A DNA stretch of 52,283 bases from Planctomycetales bacterium (GTDB lineage: Bacteria > Planctomycetota > Planctomycetia > Isosphaerales > Isosphaeraceae). The DNA lies in contig DAIDHX010000216.1 of the NCBI GenBank assembly GCA_027451885.1, positions 1 through 52,283 on the forward strand, given 5' to 3'. Below the pieces are notes generated by a model that saw nothing but the letters and a program-made list of their open reading frames with translations, ran no database searches and was not told the origin of the DNA. The translations under genes were made by a program, and so were the position numbers. Below, one piece after another: positions 8,520 through 17,232 of the stretch. Positions within the stretch are counted from its first letter, which is position 1, and each line of letters starts with the position of its first letter.

Positions 8520-9149
8520 TTTTGACCCCCGGGTCTGGCGTGATTTCGCCCCAGGAAACCACACACTGCGCGCCCGGAGCAAGGCGCAGGCGGCTTTCTA
8601 CACCCGGAATAAAACCGCCGAATCAGACAGATCGAGCGCGAGCAAGCGTGAGTGTTTGTCCTGCTCCTTTACATGAGGGAGAATTCCCCCGAAGTTAAAA
8701 CCTGGGGCGTTCGGAGTATCTCAAACTCGCATGAGCCAAACGATTGCGTTCGATCCTTGGAGCACAAAATGTTTGATAATTGTAAGACACCTGGGCGCCT
8801 GGCCAAATTGGGCCAGCCGTGTGCACGCATTCGTTTACGCTTTGATAGACTGGATACAGAGTTAGGGCGTAAGCCTGCTTCACAGCCGTGGCAACGAATT
8901 GGATCGGACTGAAGACGGCGCAAAAAATCAAGATTCAAGTATGCGATAGGGTAATTTGGGGAGGGGGATTTTTCTCGTTTTCCCAAAAAAGTGTTGCAAT
9001 TCCGGGAAGGTCATCCCATCTTTGTCGAATCACGTGGGTTGACCCGGTGGTCCCGGGGGGCTTTGTCCCTGATTCGGGTTTGCTGGGCCAGGGAACGGAG
9101 TCGTGTGGAGCGGCTTTGGCCCGCGCGGTTGGTACGGAGGTTTCATTTC
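8520..9149. other. 630-base divergent intergenic region
   Basis: This separates the hydrolase gene (minus) from the CAP-domain gene (plus) and must hold both promoters. It is more AT-rich than its surroundings between about 8660 and 8990. Short frames on both strands show no family-like sequence or signal peptide. I see no tRNA-like or small-RNA fold I could defend. Confidence 0.5.
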
Positions 9150-9848
9150 GTGGCAACTTTGACGAGCAACGCGAGTGGGAAGGTGCGGCTGGTGATGGGA
9201 GTCGTGGGGGTTTTGACGGTGCTGGGCTTTGTGCCTGGGGCCGGCGCCCAAACGACCTATTACTACTATCCGTCTTCTGCGCCTGCCGCCCCCACGGTGA
9301 CGGTTGCGGCCCCTGGCAACGCGACGTACTACTACTATCAGCGTGGGCTGTTTGGGCGTCGGATGGTGATGTCGTATGCCCCGCAGCAGTACGTGACGGT
9401 CCCGCAGGCTGCCGAGAGCGTGCAGCCTGCCGCGCCTGAGCAATATCAGGAAACGGCGTTCGTTGCCCCGACGACGGGGAACAACGAGACGGCGGGGAGC
9501 AAGGAAGGTCAGAAGACCGAGGCCAAGACGGAAGAAGCGGCCACGGATCCTTATGGTTTCACGTCGTGGTTGAACTCGACGCGGGCGGCGTATGGATTGC
9601 CTCCGGTGGGCTACGACCAGAACCTGTCGAACTGGGCGGCGTCAAATAACGAGCAGCAGGCTGCGCGTGGGTTGGGCCACTTTGTGATGGGTCCGGCTCG
9701 GCGTCAGAACGCGGCTGTGGGCGGTTATCCCGGCGTGGAGACGATGTGGATGAATTCGCCCGCGCACCGAGCTGCGCTTCTGGACCCGACCATCCGCTGG
9801 ATTGGCATCGCGGGCCTGGGGGCGTACTGGACCTTCAACGCCAACTAA
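9150..9848 (+). CDS. Secreted CAP (SCP/PR1-like) domain protein
   Basis: A 232-residue exported protein. The start is GTG 9150, chosen because ACGGAGG lies 9 bases upstream and a signal peptide follows at once (GVVGVLTVLGFVPGAGAQ, cleavage probably after AGA). The middle is low-complexity: two TYYYY clusters, then Ala/Pro/Thr/Glu-rich linker to about residue 130. The C-terminal 100 residues resemble a bacterial CAP/SCP domain: FTSWLNSTRAAYGLPPV, NWAASNNEQQAARGLGH with the conserved His, and MNSPAHRAALLDP with the second His. CAP domains are extracellular; their role in bacteria is poorly defined. Upstream extension to 8991 is rejected because it would bury the signal peptide. Confidence 0.82.
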   Translation: MATLTSNASGKVRLVMGVVGVLTVLGFVPGAGAQTTYYYYPSSAPAAPTVTVAAPGNATYYYYQRGLFGRRMVMSYAPQQYVTVPQAAESVQPAAPEQYQETAFVAPTTGNNETAGSKEGQKTEAKTEEAATDPYGFTSWLNSTRAAYGLPPVGYDQNLSNWAASNNEQQAARGLGHFVMGPARRQNAAVGGYPGVETMWMNSPAHRAALLDPTIRWIGIAGLGAYWTFNAN

Positions 9849-9867
9849 ACTCGCAGAGGGGACCCAG

Positions 9868-9890
9868 GGCGCTCAGGGACCTAGAGCGCC
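9868..9890. terminator. Hairpin between convergent genes
   Basis: GGCGCTC (9868-9874) pairs perfectly with GAGCGCC (9884-9890) over a 9-base loop. It sits between the convergent CAP and lipoprotein genes, overlapping the last codons of the latter. No T-run follows, so a termination role is inferred from position only. Confidence 0.3.
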
Positions 9891-10496
9891 TCGGATCCCC
9901 GAGAGGATCGTCTGCTCCAGGTTCACGTCTCGCCCTTTCGGAATCCAGCCAATGGGAGTTGGGACCGGGCCGACCAGCTCCCGCACCCGGTTCACCGGGA
10001 ATTCGTTACTGAAGACCGCTCGACCCGCCGCCTGGCGATCCGGCTTGGCCATATCTTCAAGCTCTTGCCTCACTTCCATCCGAACCTGCCAGCCTCCCGT
10101 GGGTGCCGGATCGATCTTCACGATCGCAAACTTCCGCATCGTCTGGAACGTTGCCTGCATTCGGTCCCTGAGCGTCGTGGAATCAAGCGCCCAGGGGTCA
10201 AGGAGAGTCGCTCCGGCCACTGGCTGGGTGATGATCGTGCGTGAGAGCCGGTTTTCCGACGCGATGTCGAAGTACTTATCCACCTCGGCGACGGTCTTCT
10301 GCCACACGACCTCAAAGTCATCTGTTGCAAAGACATACGGATTGGGCAGCATCGGCCTTGGGGCGAAGATGCGGCTGACCGAGGGGGGGAGTCCGGTGGG
10401 ATGCGTGGAGTAGCAGCCCAGGGTTGCCGCCGCGCAGAGCAGGAGCAGCCCAAGCCGGCGAGCGCGGCGGTTCTCTCCGCGTGTGGGGTTCATCAT
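9873..10496 (-). CDS. Putative lipoprotein of unknown function
   Basis: A 207-residue protein with a lipoprotein signal: basic N-terminus, hydrophobic LGLLLLCAAA and the lipobox-like ATLGC, so Cys28 is the probable lipidation site. The mature part includes DDFEVVWQKTVAEVDKYF, IASENRLSRTIITQPV and QVRMEVRQELEDMA, resembling planctomycete lipoproteins without assigned function. The last 40 residues (GWIPKGRDVNLEQTILSGI) are conserved-looking. Two adjacent ATG codons (10494-10496 and 10491-10493) are possible starts. It is divergent from the GGDEF-like gene and convergent with the CAP gene. No function can be named. Confidence 0.78.
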   Translation of the reverse strand: MMNPTRGENRRARRLGLLLLCAAATLGCYSTHPTGLPPSVSRIFAPRPMLPNPYVFATDDFEVVWQKTVAEVDKYFDIASENRLSRTIITQPVAGATLLDPWALDSTTLRDRMQATFQTMRKFAIVKIDPAPTGGWQVRMEVRQELEDMAKPDRQAAGRAVFSNEFPVNRVRELVGPVPTPIGWIPKGRDVNLEQTILSGIRGALGP

Positions 10497-10730
10497 CCTT
10501 GATTGACCCGCCTGGGTCCAAGAGTTGGTCGACGAACGTCAACCGAGATGGCGGCGACCTGCGCGGCATGGTGCTGTGTTTCGCGATTTCTGGCAAGTCC
10601 GTTTCCCCAGGCGAACCGGTGTGACCTAGATTTGGATGGTGACGTGGACGCTGCGTCAGACCCGCGAAACCAGGCGTTTTTTGCGGTTCATCCCCGAGTT
10701 TTCCCTGCCCAGAATGCGAAGGCGAGCCCT

Positions 10731-11882
10731 ATGTCGATGAACGAGATGGCGGCCCACGATCGCGTGTGGCGTCTGCACACTTGCGGCCAGGAAGGCGGCT
10801 ATGAGGAAGGAGCCGAGCCTGAGGGATTCAAGCCGGAAAACGAGACGGCTGCGCTTGCCATGGGTGAGGCTTTCAGCCGCGACTGGCGAGAGTGGCTCGG
10901 CCGGCGGCTCACGCGCCCGGTGGGATTTGAGCGCACGCTCCAGCTTCTGGCGGATGACTGGCGGCATGCGCACGATGCGAAGGAAATCGATCAGGCGTTT
11001 CTGGAACGTCTGCGGGCGTTCTGGCCCATGGCTCGATTCGAGCTCGCTCGCGCTGGCAATCGGTCCGAGGCGCAGGGGGCGAAGCCTGCCTGGTCGCGGA
11101 GGCCGGGCGAGCTGGCGGCGGAGATCGCCGTGCATCCCGACACGCCCGAGGACAGGCTGCGGGTCTACCATAGCGCCTGGCTGCCGGGCATGTTGGCCAG
11201 GCGCACGCTGGAGCGGGTGCGGTTGCTCTGCTCATTGTTTGGCCATGCTCAGAAGCGGCTTCACTTGCATGGCGTGGGGTCGTCCGACGATTCCGACGTC
11301 ATCTGGGGAGGCGCCCAGATGCGCGAGCAGTGGAAGCGTGCCTGTGCGGCCGCGGCCGAGCCCTGCCATTCCGCGATCGTGCGCGACGCCACGTTTCTCA
11401 GTGCGATCTTGCCCTTCGCGCTTGCCCAGGCCAAGCGGCATCGCGAGCCGCTCTCGTTGCTTTGCGTGGCGGTTGATCGCCTGGGCGGCGTGGAGAATCT
11501 GCTTGGCCGGCCGGCCGCCGAGAAGCTCGTGACCACGGTCGGCGAGGTTGTGGCCTCGATGATCCGCTCGAGCGACATTGTCTGCCGCCTCGAGGATGAC
11601 CGTGTCGTCGCCGTGTTGCCACGTGCCGCGGCCGAGGATGCCTATCACGTGGCCCAGAGTGTGCGGCACGCGATCGCCGCGAGCTCGGCAATCACTCGGA
11701 TCTTGCCCGGGCTCTCGGTCACGGCGTCGATTGGTGTGGCGTCGTATCCCAGTCACGCGACCAACGTTCTTGCGCTTTTTGACGCGGCTGACCAGGCGCT
11801 CGCCGCGGCAAACTCGCTGGGTCCGGATCACGTTTCGCTTGTGCCCATGGCCGCCGCCGCTGATCCTCCATCCAGTTCCTGA
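10731..11882 (+). CDS. Degenerate GGDEF-domain protein
   Basis: A 383-residue cytoplasmic protein. The N-terminal 190 residues are helical with no recognised domain. From about residue 215 it follows the diguanylate-cyclase fold: FLSAILPFALAQAKRHREPLSLLCVAVD, then VVASMIRSSDIVCRLEDDRV and the C-terminal VTASIGVASYPSHA plus ADQALAAANSLG. At the signature loop the GGDEF pentapeptide is replaced by EDDRV (residues 288-292), and the usual AL-Y-AK motif reads ALAAAN. Diguanylate cyclase activity is therefore unlikely; a c-di-GMP- or GTP-binding regulator or scaffold is more plausible. The start ATG 10731 was preferred to an upstream extension at 10503 that is Cys-rich and unlike coding sequence. 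An ATG at 10737 is also possible. Confidence 0.78.
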   Translation: MSMNEMAAHDRVWRLHTCGQEGGYEEGAEPEGFKPENETAALAMGEAFSRDWREWLGRRLTRPVGFERTLQLLADDWRHAHDAKEIDQAFLERLRAFWPMARFELARAGNRSEAQGAKPAWSRRPGELAAEIAVHPDTPEDRLRVYHSAWLPGMLARRTLERVRLLCSLFGHAQKRLHLHGVGSSDDSDVIWGGAQMREQWKRACAAAAEPCHSAIVRDATFLSAILPFALAQAKRHREPLSLLCVAVDRLGGVENLLGRPAAEKLVTTVGEVVASMIRSSDIVCRLEDDRVVAVLPRAAAEDAYHVAQSVRHAIAASSAITRILPGLSVTASIGVASYPSHATNVLALFDAADQALAAANSLGPDHVSLVPMAAAADPPSSS

Positions 11883-12026
11883 GTCAGCGCAGCCTGGCGC
11901 CGATTTGGAGAGCGGCGCCGATCAGGCAAGCATGAACCCAGGATCTCAGGTGGGCAGGGTCTGGCTCTTCGCCGCGGGGGTTGTAAGATTAAGGAGGACA
12001 ACACCCAATCGAGGGGAGGGTCGGAG

Positions 12027-12731
12027 ATGTCTCGGGAGGCTTGGCGGGCCTTGCGGCGGGCTGCGTTGCTCATGCTTGCGTATGCGCTTTCCCCGGCCGT
12101 CGAGGCTCGGGCTCAGTGGGGCGGCATGGGATTCGGCGGCCTGGGCTGGGGGTTTGGTATGTTCCGCCCTGTGCCGTCTCCTACCGACTACATCAACAGC
12201 AAGTCGCTCGTCGATGCGGGGCGGGGCGGTTCCGGACCCACCAATTTCCGCCCCTACGGCGATAGCCCCAACGCTTACTGGAACCGTGTCCGCGACAACG
12301 GCATGGTTCCGCGTTATGAAGTCGCGCGGAGGCAGCCGGCATATCGCCGTTACTCAGCCCCGCCCGCGGCCCAGGCTGAGGCTGCACAGCCCGTCCCGCG
12401 GCCGATCACCCCGCTCAATGCGTTCTTTGAAGGCACAACGCCCCAGCTCATCTGGCCGGGCGACGCTCCAACGGGTGATCTCAAGGCCAAACGGGAAGCC
12501 GCGGATTCGGCTGTCCTGCTCGTCTATTCCGAGGTCCGCCAGAACGGCGTTGCCTCAATCGCCGCCGCGACCGACGCGCGCCAGAAGCTCGTGGACTACG
12601 GCCGGCCGGCTCTCGACGAGATTCGAGAGCACCGTACGCCCGCCACGGCCGATGCGTTCCACCACTTCCTGCTTTCGCTTTACGACTCGCTGGCGCAGGC
12701 CACGACTCCTGGCCTTGCCGCATCCAAATAG
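12027..12731 (+). CDS. Secreted hypothetical protein with Gly-rich N-terminus
   Basis: A 234-residue exported protein. It has a strong ribosome-binding region (GAGGGTCGGAG just before the ATG) and a signal peptide (ALLMLAYALSPAVEARA). A Gly/Trp/Phe-rich stretch (QWGGMGFGGLGWGFGMF) follows and then conserved-looking PTDYINSKSLVDAGR. The C-terminal half is predicted helical (ADSAVLLVYSEVRQNGVAS through FHHFLLSLYDSLAQA). I recognise it only as a planctomycete-type exported protein of unknown function. Its last codons and stop lie in the first unit of the 25-bp tandem repeat that continues downstream. Confidence 0.72.
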   Translation: MSREAWRALRRAALLMLAYALSPAVEARAQWGGMGFGGLGWGFGMFRPVPSPTDYINSKSLVDAGRGGSGPTNFRPYGDSPNAYWNRVRDNGMVPRYEVARRQPAYRRYSAPPAAQAEAAQPVPRPITPLNAFFEGTTPQLIWPGDAPTGDLKAKREAADSAVLLVYSEVRQNGVASIAAATDARQKLVDYGRPALDEIREHRTPATADAFHHFLLSLYDSLAQATTPGLAASK

Positions 12732-12779
12732 TCCTGGCCTTGCGGCATCCAAAGTGCCCTGGCCTTGCGGCATCCAAAG
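12708..12779 (+). repeat. 25-bp tandem repeat, about three copies
   Basis: Units start at 12708, 12733 and 12758 with core CCTGGCCTTGCGGCATCCAA; the first copy has C for G once and the last is slightly short. The unit length is not a multiple of three, so only the first copy is read in frame as PGLAASK followed by TAG. The others lie in the 3' region, at most 220 bases from the convergent end of the giant surface protein gene. Confidence 0.88.
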
Positions 12780-12950
12780 ATCAGGTCCGCCTGTCGAGTG
12801 GCAGTCAGCGCACGGCGATGGGATCGATGTTTCGCGAGGGCGACCTCTGGCGTGCGCCCAGGTCATCCCTGTCTCAGACGATTTGGGTGCGCTCGCGGCG
12901 GCGGGGAGCTGGAACATTCTCCCGCGCCGCGGCGCAGCTTCAGACTCAGA

Positions 12951-15900
12951 TCACGAGTGCTTCTTGTGCCTGGCGCTGGAAAGGCCCTCGATCGCGGCGT
13001 CGAGGATTCCCATCGCCACGGCCGAGGGAGCGGCCGCGTTCACAGCCGCAAACCGCGCCTGCGGCTTGCCCGTCTTGCCGTTATAGGTCGGCAGGAGCGA
13101 GCCGTGGCCAGGCGTGCCAGGGGGATTCAACGGCGTGGCCGATCCCACCAGCGTGAGCGGGGGGAAGACCCGGTGGTGCACTGAGTCGATCTCGGCCTGG
13201 AAATCGCCCCCATTCACGCCGTTGCCTGACGGGAAGTAATTGTAGAACTCACCGTCGAGCGCGTTGCCAGCGTTGTCCTGCACGCCGGTGACGTTCGAAG
13301 GCGACTTCGACTTCACCGTGAAATAGTAGCGCCCGCCGGGCAAATAATGCCCGTGGTTGAAGGTGAGTGTGACCATCTGGGCGCCCGTGCTCGATGCCGG
13401 CGACACGGTGATCGACGAGACCCGGTACGCTCCACGCAAGTGAACATTTGCTTTGGTAAGCAAATAGTTATTTGCATCTTCCATGCTGGCCAGATCGACG
13501 CCGACGCCGTTGTTCCCCGCCGCGCCGAAGTCCTGGACGGCGAAGGTGAGCTGGCCCTTGACGCGATTGAAGCTGAGATCCGTGATCCGCGGACCCTGGG
13601 TGTCGATGGTGATCGAGGCGATCATCGTGACGGCGCTGCGGGTTTGGCCCGCGGGGTCGACGGCCTGGGCGTAGATGTCGTAGGAGCCGTTCGCGAAGGG
13701 GTTCGGCGAGGTAACAGCCCATGCGCCCGCGAGATTGGCCTGGCCCAGGGCGAAGTAGGCGGGTGTGCCGCCGGCAGTCGAGACAAAGGAGAGCTGGATC
13801 TGGGCGTACGGTTCGCTTGTGAGACCGGTGAAGGTCGGCTGGGCGATATCCGTGACCATCTGGCTGGGGACGACGCTGGAGATGCTGGCGGGGTCGACCT
13901 GGCCTGCGAGTGAGACGGGGTTATCCTTGACGTCGGCGGTATTGGTGAGGGACGCGGTTGCGCCGCTGGTGCTGGTAACGTAGACCGAGATGGGGAACGT
14001 ACCATCCTGGGGTCCGGGCTGGCCGGTGCCAGGTGCGCCATTGGGCAGGGACGAGATGTAGTCGTGCGTACCGGTCACGGTGAAGACGCCGCTGCTCAAG
14101 CTGACCACGCCGACGGAGCTGGGCGAGCCGTCGCCCCAGTCGATCAGAGCGCGGAAGCTCGATGCCGTGGCGTTCGGATTGGCGTCGGTGAAGGTGACGA
14201 CCGGCCCGGAGAACGAGGTATTCTCGGTGGTGGAGACGGTGGGGGCTGGGGTGGTTTCGGTGATGGCCGCGGGGGCGATCGTCGCGGTGCTCGAGCCGAT
14301 CGCAACGGCGCCTGTTGAGGTCTTGGTGATCGTGACCACGACCGGGTATGAGCCGACGTTCGCGTAGGTATGGTTGCCGTAGACGCTGAAGACGGTGCCG
14401 TCAGCGGTGCCGGTGGCGACGATGCGTGTATCGGCCGAGGTGCCGCCATCGCCCCAGGCGATCGAGGCGGTGTAACCCGTGGCGGCCTGGACTGTGCCTG
14501 CGTCAGTGAAGGTGGCCACGAGCACGTCGCCGCCGGTGGCAGGGTTGAGCGCGACTCCTTCGGTGCCGCTGACGGGAACGCCCGCCGCGGCCAGGGGCGC
14601 CGCGGAGACATTCACGGACGAGGGGATCGGGTCGGGCGTGGAATTCGACTGGCCGCTCGTGATGAGGGTAATGATCGTGGTGCCGACCACTGTCGACGTT
14701 GAGCCAACATTGCCAAGCGCTGTAAGCGACACGTCGACTGTATATGGGCCTGGGTTGGCGTACGTGTGGCTCCCCAGGATATCGAATCCCGTGGTGCCGT
14801 TGGCCACGATCACGCCGCCGGTCGAGGCGGTGCTGTCGCCCCAGTTGATCGACGCCACGAAGTCGCTTGCCGGAGCGAGATCGGGCGAAGTGAAGGTGGC
14901 GACGACCTGGTTGTTGAACGCCTGGTTCTCGACGGCGCTCAAGGTGACGGCGGCGCCGACCGGCGACGCTGTTGGCTTGGTAATATTGATATGAGCAAAA
15001 TTACTATAGTTGATCACGGCGTTGCCCGCGCCGAAGTCGAGCACGCCAGGCGTGGAGAAGGTAACGGTCGGCGACGTGGTGGTAATGTTGAGCGTGCTCG
15101 TGTCGCCTGCGCCGCCGTTGAAGTTGTAGGTGTCGGTCGGCACGAGGCTGGATTCATTGGGCACATTGAAGACGTTTGTGCCCGTGCCGCCGGTCACGGC
15201 GAGGGTGGTGATTGATGAGGCATAGGTCAATGTGGCGGGCGTGGCCGAGGTGGTCACGCTGGTACCGCCGATGGTGTAGTTCTGGTTTGTTGCGCTGCCG
15301 TCGGTGATGTTGAGGGTGCCTGCGCCTGTGGAGTCGGAAACGCTCACGTTGCCTTGCACGCTTGAAAGGGCGCCGCTGGGATTCACCGCGCTTGCGCCGA
15401 TGTTTGTTGTGCCGCCGCCCGAGGTCGTGACCGTCGTCGGCACGGATGAGGGTGTGGCGGAGATGTCGGTCGTGGCCGTGTCCGTGCCGGCGCCGTTGAC
15501 GGCGAGCGAGGTCATTCCTGCCGCCGCGGTCGTGTAGTTCACGTTCACGGTATTGCCGGTCCCTGGCGTGAGCACGGTCACCGCCGCCTTGTTGGCGAAG
15601 TCGATGAGCTCGAAATTGCCCGTGCCGCCGGAGTTGATCTCAGCGGATTGGCCACCGAGTGTGAGCGGGCCGTTGACCAGATCGACGGTCTGGTTGCTCG
15701 TCGGAGACGTGAAGGTGAAGGTCGGCGCGGGAACGGTGTCGGTGATCGGTGTCAGGTTGCTGAAGGTGATCGTCTTTGCCGGATTCGTGGACATCGTGTA
15801 CGCGATCGTCCCGGCCCCCGCGCCCGTGGCCGTGTAATTCTCGGTGCTAAAGCCGCCGCCGAGCGCGGTATCCACCAAGACCAGGTCGTTCGAGCCGCTC

Positions 15901-16766
15901 GTGGCCAGGGGCGGATCATAGTTGAGCCCCGAGGCCGGCAATGGATCGCCGTTCGTGTAATTGACGACCAGGTTGGTGCCGTCGGTCGTGCCTCCCACGT
16001 TTACCGCGGCCAGGTCGGCGGTGGGAAACGTGTAGTTATCCGCCCCCGCGCCAAACACCGTGTTGCCCGCGCCATCAGAGCCAACGCTGGCGTTCATGGA
16101 GGCAGGCGAAGGGAACAGGCTGCCATCGTTCAGGTCGACCGTGAGGCCCGCGGCGAGGGGATTCACCAGCCCAACCCCAAGCGTCCCAGCCACATTCGTT
16201 GTGCTGATCGTGCCAAATCCCGACGCCTGGTAGGAGATGACGTTGGTCGGACCTGTGGCGAAGGTGCCAGGGGTGGAGCCCGCGTCGATGTTGAGATTCA
16301 AGCTGGAGCCGAGCGGCGGCCCGCTGACGCTCACAGTATCAGCCGCCGGAACGCCAAGCGCGGACACAGTCATCGTGTTGGTCGTACCCGCGGGGAGATT
16401 CACCGTGGCCGAGTTGCTGATCGACTGCAAGTTGACCGAATTGATGTACGGGCTCGCCGGATCGCCGGCCGCGTCGATCACGAGCGACGTCACACTGCTG
16501 ACCGGGCCAGTTGCATCGTGTCCCTTGTTGCTAACCGCCCAGCCGGCCGCCGTCGCGTTCGCTCCCAGAGTGATGGTCTGGGCGGGATCGTCGAACGTGT
16601 AGGTGGTTCCATCCGACGAGATCGTGAGCGCCGTGGCGCCTGGGGTCGGAGTGGTGGCGTCGTATGTGAGAACGCCCCCTGTCGACGCGCTCAATTCGAG
16701 CGTGGAGAGCAACTGCCGGTCCTCGAGCCGCTCAAAACGAACAGTCGGTCGAATCTTCCTCGACAT
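12951..16766 (-). CDS. Giant secreted PKD-repeat surface protein
   Basis: A 1271-residue low-complexity, Thr/Ser/Gly/Ala-rich extracellular protein. The N-terminus carries RPTVRFERLEDRQLLS, a motif found at the start of very large planctomycete surface proteins and probably an export or sorting signal. The first half is beta-rich (repeating TNTMTVSALG-like strands). Three PKD-like repeats follow, each with a WGD motif (INWGDS, IAWGDGG, IDWGDGS) and most with HTYANPG or HTYANVG. Near the C-terminus are an Ig-like domain (ITIDTQGPRITDLSF) and a conserved tail (GHYLPGGRYYFTVKS, then DNAGNALDGEFYNYFPS), ending in basic RHKKHS. Start ATG 16766 (MSRKIRP) has AAAGGGG about 7 bases upstream; a frame extension to 16814 is less likely. 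Adhesin or wall component is inferred. Confidence 0.85.
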   Translation of the reverse strand: MSRKIRPTVRFERLEDRQLLSTLELSASTGGVLTYDATTPTPGATALTISSDGTTYTFDDPAQTITLGANATAAGWAVSNKGHDATGPVSSVTSLVIDAAGDPASPYINSVNLQSISNSATVNLPAGTTNTMTVSALGVPAADTVSVSGPPLGSSLNLNIDAGSTPGTFATGPTNVISYQASGFGTISTTNVAGTLGVGLVNPLAAGLTVDLNDGSLFPSPASMNASVGSDGAGNTVFGAGADNYTFPTADLAAVNVGGTTDGTNLVVNYTNGDPLPASGLNYDPPLATSGSNDLVLVDTALGGGFSTENYTATGAGAGTIAYTMSTNPAKTITFSNLTPITDTVPAPTFTFTSPTSNQTVDLVNGPLTLGGQSAEINSGGTGNFELIDFANKAAVTVLTPGTGNTVNVNYTTAAAGMTSLAVNGAGTDTATTDISATPSSVPTTVTTSGGGTTNIGASAVNPSGALSSVQGNVSVSDSTGAGTLNITDGSATNQNYTIGGTSVTTSATPATLTYASSITTLAVTGGTGTNVFNVPNESSLVPTDTYNFNGGAGDTSTLNITTTSPTVTFSTPGVLDFGAGNAVINYSNFAHINITKPTASPVGAAVTLSAVENQAFNNQVVATFTSPDLAPASDFVASINWGDSTASTGGVIVANGTTGFDILGSHTYANPGPYTVDVSLTALGNVGSTSTVVGTTIITLITSGQSNSTPDPIPSSVNVSAAPLAAAGVPVSGTEGVALNPATGGDVLVATFTDAGTVQAATGYTASIAWGDGGTSADTRIVATGTADGTVFSVYGNHTYANVGSYPVVVTITKTSTGAVAIGSSTATIAPAAITETTPAPTVSTTENTSFSGPVVTFTDANPNATASSFRALIDWGDGSPSSVGVVSLSSGVFTVTGTHDYISSLPNGAPGTGQPGPQDGTFPISVYVTSTSGATASLTNTADVKDNPVSLAGQVDPASISSVVPSQMVTDIAQPTFTGLTSEPYAQIQLSFVSTAGGTPAYFALGQANLAGAWAVTSPNPFANGSYDIYAQAVDPAGQTRSAVTMIASITIDTQGPRITDLSFNRVKGQLTFAVQDFGAAGNNGVGVDLASMEDANNYLLTKANVHLRGAYRVSSITVSPASSTGAQMVTLTFNHGHYLPGGRYYFTVKSKSPSNVTGVQDNAGNALDGEFYNYFPSGNGVNGGDFQAEIDSVHHRVFPPLTLVGSATPLNPPGTPGHGSLLPTYNGKTGKPQARFAAVNAAAPSAVAMGILDAAIEGLSSARHKKHS

Positions 16767-17232
16767 CCGCCGACCCCTTTCCATACGCCCAACATTGCGC
16801 GTATTCCCGTTCATGGACGAAGCCCCCCCGTAGGCTGATGGCGATCTAGATGAATCTCAAAGAACGAAAGGCAAGCGAAAGGCATCCATGGCATTCCGTT
16901 GCCAACGATCGCGTGGGCTCCATCCTGATTTCTCAAGGCGGCGCATATTGTCCAAACAATATCAACACTAATATCCTGCGCAAACCCCCCAGTCAAAGAT
17001 ATTGGGATTGAAGTGAGACGCGGTTGGAAGGTTCGTAGGGGTTATCGTGGGATGCTGGCTTACACGCTGGCGGTGAAGGCGACTAAGCTTGTAAGGTCAG
17101 TCGATGGGATTGCTGTACGAACCGGCTGGAAGCGAGGTATTGGTGACCAGGCGTGGGGGTGATCGAGGTCCTCGAACGGTGGCGAGCGAGCGTGAACCTG
17201 TTCCGATCCCGGGCCAGGAAGTGCTCAGGCTG
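16767..17232. other. Divergent intergenic region upstream of NAD kinase
   Basis: About 470 bases separate the giant protein gene (minus) from the chosen NAD kinase start (plus). The part from 16815 to 17030 is comparatively AT-rich and shows no gene-like frame on either strand. Positions 17104-17232 are open in the kinase frame and could be an N-terminal extension, but they look non-coding. Confidence 0.45.

Noticed and set aside
8669-8986. 105-codon minus-strand frame in the 8520-9149 gap
   Set aside because: Cys/Arg/Ser mix without codon bias, good start or homology-like motif; considered chance in a less GC-rich stretch.
11578-13086. 502-codon plus-strand frame overlapping the GGDEF-like and secreted-protein genes
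   Set aside because: Arg/Ser/Pro-rich out-of-frame reading that crosses two genes with better starts and signal peptides.
15648-16838. 396-codon plus-strand frame opposite the giant surface protein
   Set aside because: Arg/Gly/Val-rich composition typical of the antisense of a high-GC beta-rich gene; no signal, domain or start site. The minus-strand gene is clearly real.
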